From Nitratireductor aquimarinus (GTDB lineage Bacteria > Pseudomonadota > Alphaproteobacteria > Rhizobiales > Rhizobiaceae): 64,000 nucleotides of DNA. The stretch spans positions 186,001-250,000 of the forward strand of contig NZ_JAFKDE010000009.1 of assembly GCF_017255295.1 (NCBI RefSeq). Reading direction: 5' to 3'. Within the stretch, counting starts at the first letter, position 1, and each line of letters opens with the position of its first letter. Below the pieces are notes generated by a model that did no database searches, had not been told where the DNA came from, and saw nothing but the letters and a program-made list of their open reading frames with translations. Made by a program: the position numbers and the translations under genes. Of this stretch, positions 58,358 to 64,000 are shown piece by piece.

Positions 58358-60037
58358 TCAGGCCTCTGCGCCTTCTGCCTTCTCGGGCGCTTCCGCACCC
58401 TCGACGGCAGCTTCTTCAGCGCCTTCCACAGCCTCGGCCTCAACCTCAGCAGAGGCTTCTGCCTCTTCCTCAGCCTCGGTCACGAGGTCTTCCTCGGAAA
58501 TCCAGCCCATCTTCAGACGGGCGGCCACAACCATCTGCTCGGCCTCGGCGCGCGAAACGTCGAACTTGGACAGAACGCCCGGCTCGAATTTGGTCTCGCC
58601 GTCCTTGCGCTCTTTCCAGCCAACCAGATCATCGACGGCGTAGCCTGCGAAGTCCTCGATGGTCTTCACGTCGTCTTCGCCGACGGCAACCATCATCGCG
58701 GTGGTGATGCCCGGGATCTCCCGCAGCTCGTCCTCAACGCCCAGCTCCTTGCGCTTGGCGTCGAACTCGGCCTCGATGCGCTCGAGATATTCGCGGGCGC
58801 GCATCTGGATCTCTTCGGCTGTTTCCTCATCGAAGCCATCGATGGAGGCAATCTCGCCGGAGTCCACGTAAGCCACTTCCTCGACGCTGCTGAAGCCTTC
58901 GGAAGCAAGCACCTGGCCAACCATCTCGTCGACGTTGAGCGCATCCATGAAGAGCGACGAACGCTCGGTGAATTCCTTCTGGCGGCGGCCCGACTCTTCT
59001 TCCTCGGTCAGGATGTCGATGTCCCAGCCGGTGAGCTGCGACGCCAGGCGCACGTTCTGACCGCGGCGGCCAATGGCCAGCGAAAGCTGGTCGTCCGGCA
59101 CCACAACCTCGATGCGCTCTGCGTCCTCATCCAGCACCACCTTGGCGACTTCGGCCGGCTGCAGTGCGTTGACGATGAAGGAAGCGGCGTTCTCGTTCCA
59201 CGGAATGATGTCGATCTTCTCGCCCTGAAGCTCGCCGACAACCGCCTGAACGCGGCTACCACGCATACCCACACAGGCGCCGACCGGATCGATCGAGGAA
59301 TCGTGGCTGATGACCGCGATCTTCGCGCGCGAGCCCGGATCGCGGGCCACCGAACGGATCTCGATGATGCCGTCGTAGATTTCCGGCACTTCCATGGTGA
59401 AGAGCTTCGCCATGAACTGCGGATGCGTGCGCGACAGGAAGATCTGCGGGCCGCGCTGCTCGCGCCGCACGTCATAGACATAGGCGCGGACGCGGTCGCC
59501 ATATTTGAAGATTTCGCGGGGGATCAGCTCGTCGCGACGGATGATCGCTTCGCCACGGCCCAGATCGACGATGACATTGCCATATTCGACGCGTTTGACG
59601 GTGCCGTTGACGATCTCGCCGATGCGATCCTTGTACTCGTCATACTGACGGTCGCGCTCGGCCTCGCGCACCTTCTGCACGATCACCTGCTTGGCGGACT
59701 GTGCGGCGATGCGGCCGAAATCCATGGGCGGAAGCTGCTCGGCGAGGAAATCGCCGGGCTGTGCGTCCGGATTGCGCGTGCGGGCATCGCGCATGGAAAT
59801 CTCGCGTGCCGGCTCTTCGACATTCTCGACGACTTCCATCAGGCGCTGCAGCTTCATCTCACCCGTCTGCGGGTTGATGTCGGCGCGGATATTGGTCTCC
59901 TGACCATAGCGCGACCGCGCGGCCTTCTGGATGGCATCGGCCATGGCGGCGATGACGATCTGCTTGTCGATGGACTTCTCGCGGGCCACCGCGTCGGCGA
60001 TCTGGAGAAGCTCCAGCCTGTTCGCACTGACTGCCAT
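58358..60037 (-). CDS. nusA: Transcription termination/antitermination factor NusA
   Basis: 559 residues. NusA N-terminal RNA-polymerase-binding domain, S1 domain (GTVKRVEYGNVIVDLGRGEA at about residue 137), two KH domains (IDPVGACVGMRGSRVQAV, LSLAIGRRGQNVRLA) and two C-terminal acidic repeats, ending in an extreme acidic tail (EAEEEAEASAEVEAEAVEG). Controls pausing and termination. Starts one base after the rimP stop, so it is coupled to rimP. Confidence 0.98.
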   Translation of the reverse strand: MAVSANRLELLQIADAVAREKSIDKQIVIAAMADAIQKAARSRYGQETNIRADINPQTGEMKLQRLMEVVENVEEPAREISMRDARTRNPDAQPGDFLAEQLPPMDFGRIAAQSAKQVIVQKVREAERDRQYDEYKDRIGEIVNGTVKRVEYGNVIVDLGRGEAIIRRDELIPREIFKYGDRVRAYVYDVRREQRGPQIFLSRTHPQFMAKLFTMEVPEIYDGIIEIRSVARDPGSRAKIAVISHDSSIDPVGACVGMRGSRVQAVVGELQGEKIDIIPWNENAASFIVNALQPAEVAKVVLDEDAERIEVVVPDDQLSLAIGRRGQNVRLASQLTGWDIDILTEEEESGRRQKEFTERSSLFMDALNVDEMVGQVLASEGFSSVEEVAYVDSGEIASIDGFDEETAEEIQMRAREYLERIEAEFDAKRKELGVEDELREIPGITTAMMVAVGEDDVKTIEDFAGYAVDDLVGWKERKDGETKFEPGVLSKFDVSRAEAEQMVVAARLKMGWISEEDLVTEAEEEAEASAEVEAEAVEGAEEAAVEGAEAPEKAEGAEA

Positions 60038-60038
60038 A

Positions 60039-60728
60039 TCACTCTCCTTCGGCGTGGGTTCCGGGTTCTTCGTCCCCGGCCGGCTCAGTTGCGTCTTGTT
60101 TGGCGGACCGCTGCGCGGCCCTTTCCGATGCGGAAGGGCGGCGATTGCGCTTGCGCTCGCGGCGCTCTTCCTTTTCCTGCTTCAGGGCGTCGCGCACCAG
60201 ATCGTCCGTCAGGACAAGCCGTGCCTCGGCAATCGCCTCAAAGGGGATACCAAAGAGGACATCCTCGTCCCCATCTTCCTCGACCGTTTCCGGCTCGATC
60301 GTCACGGTTTCCTCGTCGTTCTCGACGATGAAGCCGCGGAAGCGCTTGCGCCCGTCGAGCAGGATCGAGGTTTCGATTTTGACCAGATGCCCTTCACCCG
60401 AAGCGAAATCTTCCTTGCGCACCAGCGGGCGGTCGATGCCCGGCGAAGAGATCTCAAGCTGATAGGCCGTATCGATGGGATCTTCCACATCAAGCACGGG
60501 CGAAAGCGCCCGGCTGACTTCCTCGCAATCCTCGACGGTCATCGTGCCGTCGGGCCGCTCGGCCATGATCTGCAGCGTCGCACCGTCCTGCGCGGTCATG
60601 CGGACGCGCACCAGACGATAGCCGATTGCCCCAAGAACAGGGATGATGATCGCAGCAACGCGCGCCTCGATTCCGCTTTCGCGGATCAGCCGATCATCGT
60701 CGTTCCTGTCTTCTGAAATTGCCGTCAT
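60039..60728 (-). CDS. rimP: Ribosome maturation factor RimP
   Basis: 229 residues. Needed for 30S maturation. RimP N-domain with GYRLVRVRM and the [21 protein letters not shown] motif, then the SH3-like C-domain. The C-terminal ~40 residues are a basic then acidic extension ([20 protein letters not shown]). GGAGG lies four bases before the ATG. A promoter and a leader terminator lie immediately upstream. Confidence 0.96.
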   Translation of the reverse strand: MTAISEDRNDDDRLIRESGIEARVAAIIIPVLGAIGYRLVRVRMTAQDGATLQIMAERPDGTMTVEDCEEVSRALSPVLDVEDPIDTAYQLEISSPGIDRPLVRKEDFASGEGHLVKIETSILLDGRKRFRGFIVENDEETVTIEPETVEEDGDEDVLFGIPFEAIAEARLVLTDDLVRDALKQEKEERRERKRNRRPSASERAAQRSAKQDATEPAGDEEPGTHAEGE

Positions 60729-60753
60729 CCAACCTCCGGACGGTCGTATCTAA

Positions 60754-60785
60754 CAAAAAAGAGCGGGACCGGCGGGACCCACTCT
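60754..60785 (-). terminator. Terminator inside the leader of the rimP-nusA operon
   Basis: On the minus strand AGAGTGGG (60785-60778) pairs with CCCGCTCT (60767-60760), followed by TTTTTTG. It lies between the promoter at 60815-60843 and the rimP start at 60728, so it should act as an attenuator of the operon. Confidence 0.8.
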
Positions 60786-60814
60786 CCGTCATATCGACCA
60801 AGAATTTGAATTTC

Positions 60815-60843
60815 ATATAGCCGAGACGCTGCTTCTTTTCAAG
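60815..60843 (-). promoter_or_regulatory. Promoter of the rimP-nusA-infB operon
   Basis: On the minus strand CTTGAA (60843-60838), exactly 17 bases, CTATAT (60820-60815): one mismatch to the rhizobial consensus. Predicted leader of about 80 nt. Confidence 0.75.
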
Positions 60844-60993
60844 GCCCGCGCTGCATTTGCCGGCGCGCTGCTGGCAACCCGGCGCGCAATTGTTGCACCG
60901 CACAAATGCATGGCAGCCCTGCCGTAACGTCGGTTCCCAAATCTCCGGCTGCGGCCTAACTATGCTGCATCGCACAATTGAAGGAGCAGAGAG

Positions 60994-61158
60994 ATGTCCG
61001 CACGCAGCTTCATGTCTGGAATCGGTGAATTTTTCGGCGTTATCGAAAGCGCGGTCGCCGTATCGTCCGCAGTCCGCAATCGCCGTCGCGCACCGGATGC
61101 CGATTTGCGCCGTCTCGGCATTGATCCCGAGCAGTTTTACGCCACGCGCAACCGTTAA
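60994..61158 (+). CDS. Small DUF1127-like protein, 54 residues
   Basis: ATG at 60994 with AAGGAG seven bases upstream, 54 codons, TAA stop. The sequence runs MSARSFMSGIGEFFGVIESA, then AVAVSSAVRNRRRAPDADLRR and LGIDPEQFYATRNR. The basic middle and a C-terminal LRRLGI(D)-type motif resemble the small DUF1127/YjiS-like proteins, some of which are RNA-binding and affect phosphate and carbon use in alphaproteobacteria. Too short for most gene callers. Divergent from rimP, and followed by a mosaic repeat. Function unknown; homology is from motif memory only. Confidence 0.75.
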   Translation: MSARSFMSGIGEFFGVIESAVAVSSAVRNRRRAPDADLRRLGIDPEQFYATRNR

Positions 61159-61189
61159 GAATGCGGCCGTTCAGGCCTGTTACCCTGTG

Positions 61190-61291
61190 CTAGAGCATTT
61201 CCGCTTTTCGTTGAAACGCGAAAATGCCCTGACTCATTGTCTTTACGCAATTCCGGACGGAAAACCGGTTCCCACTTTGCCTGGAATTGCT
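61190..61291. repeat. RIME-type repeat after the small gene
   Basis: Same order of modules as at 44160-44258: TAGAGCATTTCCGCTTTTCG, CGCAATTCCGGACGGAAAAC, CGGTTCCCACTTTGCCTGG, AATTGC. Lies between the 54-codon gene and the end of trmB. Confidence 0.82.
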
Positions 61292-61349
61292 GCCGGTCAG
61301 GCGACACCACCTGGCGGCACAATGCTCACGGGCCTGAGAATGGCCCAGC

Positions 61350-62054
61350 CTAGACCCTGAGAAAAGTGAGATAGGCAGGCGTTCTGCCCTCACGGATGGC
61401 TTTCGCCTCGTAACGCGTTCCCGGCCAGCCTTCATAGGGCTCGCGCCAGTCATCCGCACTCTGCGCCGGCCAGGTGAAAGCCGGATGCGCATCGCAGTGC
61501 AGCAAGGTCCAGTCGACATAGGTGTCGATATCGGACGCAAACCGGAACCGGCCACCGGGTTTCAGCACGCGTGCGAACCGGTCCAGATTGACCGAATTCA
61601 CGAACCGCCGCTTCCAGTGCTTCTTCTTCGGCCACGGGTCGGGATAAAGCAGATCGATCCCGCTTATGGACGCCTCGGGAAGCCAGTCCAGAAGCTCCGT
61701 CGCGTCATCATTGTAAATCCGCAGATTGGACGGTACGCCGCCGGCCTCATCGACCGCCGAGGCCAGCTTGGCCATGCCGTTGACGAAGGGCTCCACACCG
61801 ATGAAACCGCTCTGTGGATGACGCGCCAGCTCGCTAAGCAGGTGCTCGCCACCGCCGAAACCGATCTCCAGCCGCACATTTTCGACCGAACCGGGAAAAA
61901 GCGCCCGCACATCGGCAGGCGTCGCCTCACCCAGATCGATCAATGCGCCGTCCAGAAGGGCGGCAAGGGCTGCGTCCTGCTTGGGACGCAGCCGCTTTCC
62001 GTGACGACGGCCGAAAAAGGCTTCCGTTGATCGTGTGCGCCGCTCTTCAGCCAT
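61350..62054 (-). CDS. trmB: tRNA (guanine-N7-)-methyltransferase
   Basis: 234 residues. Adds m7G46 to tRNA. SAM-binding [20 protein letters not shown] and the TrmB hallmark [17 protein letters not shown], with the C-terminal [11 protein letters not shown] at 62054 is preferred to a TTG eight codons upstream. It starts 32 bases after the metK stop, beyond a hairpin terminator, so its expression may depend on read-through. Confidence 0.97.
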   Translation of the reverse strand: MAEERRTRSTEAFFGRRHGKRLRPKQDAALAALLDGALIDLGEATPADVRALFPGSVENVRLEIGFGGGEHLLSELARHPQSGFIGVEPFVNGMAKLASAVDEAGGVPSNLRIYNDDATELLDWLPEASISGIDLLYPDPWPKKKHWKRRFVNSVNLDRFARVLKPGGRFRFASDIDTYVDWTLLHCDAHPAFTWPAQSADDWREPYEGWPGTRYEAKAIREGRTPAYLTFLRV

Positions 62055-62073
62055 GTGTCGTTCCGAAAAATCC

Positions 62074-62100
62074 AGCAAAAGCCGCCTTAAGCGGCTTTTG
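62074..62100 (-). terminator. Terminator overlapping the metK stop codon
   Basis: CAAAAGCCGC pairs perfectly with GCGGCTTTTG (62076-62085, 62091-62100). The loop contains the metK TAA stop. The minus strand continues GGCTTTTGCTGG, so the U-run is short (four) and partly in the stem; termination may be incomplete. Confidence 0.65.
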
Positions 62101-63367
62101 CGACTGCCTGCTTGAGAGCCTTCACCAGATCGGTGCGCTCCCAGGAGAACGAACCGTCACGCCCTGCCTTGCGACCGAAATGACCATAGGCTGCGGTCTT
62201 GGCGTAGATCGGGCGGTTCAGGTCGAGATGACGGCGAATGCCGCTCGGCGACAGATCCATCACCTCACGGATTGCCACTTCCAGCTCCTCCTCGGAGACG
62301 CGGCCTGTGCCATGCAGATCCACATAGACCGACAGGGGCTGGGCAACGCCGATGGCGTAGGAAAGCTGGATGGTGCAACGCTCGGCAAGATTGGCCGCAA
62401 CGACATTCTTCGCCAGGTAACGCGCGGCGTAAGCTGCGGAACGGTCCACCTTGGTGGTGTCCTTGCCGGAGAACGCGCCGCCGCCATGGGGCGCTGCGCC
62501 GCCATAGGTGTCGACGATGATCTTGCGGCCGGTGAGACCTGCATCGCCGTCCGGGCCGCCAATGACGAACTTGCCGGTCGGGTTGATGTACCAGTTGCAG
62601 TCAGCCGCAATCTCGATGCCGCCGGAAGAAAGCGCCTCATGAATGTAAGGCTCGACGACTTCACGCACCTTGGCGCTGTTCCAGGACGGATCGAGATGCT
62701 GGGTGGACAGAACGATTTCCGTCACTTCCTTGGGCATGCCATCCACGTAACGGACGGTAACCTGCGCCTTCGCATCCGGGCCAAGCTTGCCGGCATCGCC
62801 TTCACCCGCCTTGCGGGCATCGGCCAGAAGCTGAAGGATCTTGTGCGAATAGTAGATCGGCGCCGGCATCAGGTCCGGCGTCTCGCGGCAGGCGTAACCG
62901 AACATGATGCCCTGGTCGCCAGCGCCTTCTTCGCCCTGACGGTCGGCGGCATTGTCGACGCCCTGGCCGATGTCGGGAGACTGGCCGTGCAGCAGCACGT
63001 CGATCTTCGCGGTCTTCCAGTGAAAACCGTCCTGCTCATAGCCAATGGCGCGGATTGCGCGGCGCGCAGCCGAACGGAAGCGCGACGGGTTGATCAGCGG
63101 ATTGCCCTGGGAATCCGTGGCGATCTCGCCGGTCTGCTTGTCCCGCTTGAGCAGCGTCTCGGGGACGCGAACCTCACCGGCGATCACGACGCGGTTGGTC
63201 GTGGCCAGCGTTTCGCACGCAACACGGACCTTCCACGGATCCATGCCGCACTTCTTGGCTTCCCGATAGACCAGATCGACGATCTCGTCCGAGATGCGAT
63301 CACACACCTTGTCCGGATGGCCTTCGGAAACGGATTCACTTGTAAAGAGATAGTTCTTGCGCGCCAC
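62087..63367 (-). CDS. metK: S-adenosylmethionine synthetase
   Basis: 426 residues from GTG 63367 (GAGGGGAT upstream). Makes SAM from ATP and methionine. [12 protein letters not shown] (16-27), the hexapeptide GAGDQG and the P-loop-like GGGAFSGKD are present. The protein is longer than E. coli MetK through an insertion around residues 80-110, as is usual in rhizobia. An upstream ATG at 63397 gives a longer N-terminus that does not fit the family. CTTGAC at 63449-63444 may be the -35. No SAM riboswitch recognised. Confidence 0.97.
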   Translation of the reverse strand: MARKNYLFTSESVSEGHPDKVCDRISDEIVDLVYREAKKCGMDPWKVRVACETLATTNRVVIAGEVRVPETLLKRDKQTGEIATDSQGNPLINPSRFRSAARRAIRAIGYEQDGFHWKTAKIDVLLHGQSPDIGQGVDNAADRQGEEGAGDQGIMFGYACRETPDLMPAPIYYSHKILQLLADARKAGEGDAGKLGPDAKAQVTVRYVDGMPKEVTEIVLSTQHLDPSWNSAKVREVVEPYIHEALSSGGIEIAADCNWYINPTGKFVIGGPDGDAGLTGRKIIVDTYGGAAPHGGGAFSGKDTTKVDRSAAYAARYLAKNVVAANLAERCTIQLSYAIGVAQPLSVYVDLHGTGRVSEEELEVAIREVMDLSPSGIRRHLDLNRPIYAKTAAYGHFGRKAGRDGSFSWERTDLVKALKQAVAKAA

Positions 63368-63471
63368 GGGTATCCCCTCTGAGAAGAAGCCGGTCAATAT
63401 GCCGGCAACAGGCGCCCCCTGTTAGCCAAGCTCTGCCTCAAACGTCAAGCAAAACGGCGGTCACACGAGTC

Positions 63472-63503
63472 AAAACGGGGAGTGGACATACGCCCACTCC
63501 CCG
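63472..63503 (-). terminator. Terminator of the XRE regulator gene
   Basis: CGGGGAGTGG (63476-63485) pairs with CCACTCCCCG (63494-63503); on the minus strand it runs into TTTTG. Isolates metK from the gene upstream. Confidence 0.87.
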
Positions 63504-63559
63504 CACCTGGGTCGTGATCAATCCATCGAACTGTTTGAATGGATGAGATCGAGCCTGGC

Positions 63560-63973
63560 TCAATCCTGGTTTTCGGTGGCCAGAACCTTGACGAGGTCAA
63601 TGACCCGCCGGCGGACCTTGGGGTCCGAAATTTTCACGAAAGCACGATTCAGCTGAACGCCTTCGCTGCTGTTGAGGAAGTCTACAACGAAGTCGGCGCT
63701 CTCCTCGCCCATGCCCTTCGCGGACTCCGTGTCTTCGCCCGGTGCGCCCTCAAAGAAAAACGACACCGGCGCGCTTAAGACCGAAGCAATGGCCTGAAGC
63801 CGGCTCGCACCGACGCGGTTTGTGCCCTTCTCGTATTTCTGAATTTGTTGAAACGTTATGCCCAGACTCTCGCCAAGTTTCTCCTGGCTCATACCAAGCA
63901 TGTTTCTACGAAGCCTGATCCGACCACCAACATGAATATCGATCGGATTCGGTTTTTTCTTGTTTTTGTTCAT
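63560..63973 (-). CDS. XRE-family helix-turn-helix transcriptional regulator
   Basis: 137 residues. HTH_3 domain at about residues 16-70 with the recognition region MSQEKLGESLGITFQQIQKYEKG; the C-terminal half is an acidic region of unknown function ending RRRVIDLVKVLATENQD. ATG at 63973 is chosen for GAGGGAAG just upstream; ATG at 63988 is an alternative. This type of small regulator ahead of metK is common in rhizobia. The target is not known. Confidence 0.93.
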   Translation of the reverse strand: MNKNKKKPNPIDIHVGGRIRLRRNMLGMSQEKLGESLGITFQQIQKYEKGTNRVGASRLQAIASVLSAPVSFFFEGAPGEDTESAKGMGEESADFVVDFLNSSEGVQLNRAFVKISDPKVRRRVIDLVKVLATENQD

Positions 63974-64000
63974 CACTTCCCTCGCCATCCGGCACGGGGT

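Noticed and set aside
60726-60798. Leader peptide starting at ATATGACGG ahead of rimP
   Set aside because: An open frame runs through the terminator hairpin into rimP, but it has no ribosome binding site and no run of regulatory codons.
63368-63470. SAM riboswitch upstream of metK
   Set aside because: The leader predicted from the -35-like CTTGAC is only about 45 nt and shows no SAM-I, SAM-II or SAM/SAH core that I can recognise.

Overview
The window looks like chromosomal core sequence from a GC-rich alphaproteobacterium of the order Hyphomicrobiales (Rhizobiales), probably close to the Phyllobacteriaceae (Mesorhizobium or Nitratireductor-like). The pointers are the dnaX-ybaB-recR cluster beside the small SRP RNA, the irr/fabA-fabB-fabI pair of units, mutM-echA-rpsT-dnaA-dnaN-recF, a five-gene yej operon with two binding proteins, XRE regulator-metK-trmB, promoters of the rhizobial type (CTTGAC-N17-CTATAT), and many rhizobial intergenic mosaic repeats. 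The family assignment is inference; no 16S gene is present.

Layout. 1-2.1 kb: the very start of a probable aldehyde dehydrogenase, a double Kazal-like lipoprotein and an MltB-type lytic transglycosylase. 2.3-5.5 kb: recR, ybaB, dnaX and the SRP RNA gene. 5.7-9.7 kb: HIT protein, NADH pyrophosphatase, pheA, kdsB and a membrane-anchored cytochrome c. 9.8-18.5 kb: yejA1-yejA2-yejB-yejE-yejF (peptide importer) followed by a 2-hydroxyacid dehydrogenase. 18.8-21.5 kb: leucyl aminopeptidase, MarR regulator and NlpC/P60 peptidase. 21.6-33.8 kb: a complete tad/cpa locus for a Flp (type IVb) pilus, with pilin, cpaA and cpaB-C-D-E-F-tadB-C on the minus strand and tadD, an orphan secretin-N-domain protein and two TadE-type minor pilins on the plus strand. 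34-42 kb: mutM, echA, rpsT, dnaA, dnaN, recF, moeB-like. 42.3-47.6 kb: glyoxylate reductase-like gene, SH3 protein, irr and fabA-fabB-fabI. 47.6-60.8 kb: rsmC-like methylase and the translation/transcription operon rimP-nusA-ylxR-infB-rbfA-truB, a HWE histidine kinase, rpsO and pnp. 61-64 kb: a 54-codon gene, trmB, metK and an XRE regulator.

How the genes fit together. Most are housekeeping: DNA replication and repair, fatty-acid synthesis, ribosome maturation, RNA decay, LPS sugar activation and methyl-donor supply. The accessory-type content is the Flp pilus (surface attachment), the Yej importer (peptide uptake) and the envelope proteins (Kazal lipoprotein, SH3 and NlpC proteins).

I see no phage, integrase, transposase, CRISPR array or defence island. 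The most interesting non-coding signals are a terminator built into the leader of rimP-nusA, repeat elements whose edges coincide with the TAG stop codons of seven genes, a cluster of CcrM-type GANTC sites with DnaA boxes ahead of dnaA, and a 28-bp inverted-repeat pair. I did not find a clearly undescribed multi-gene system here.
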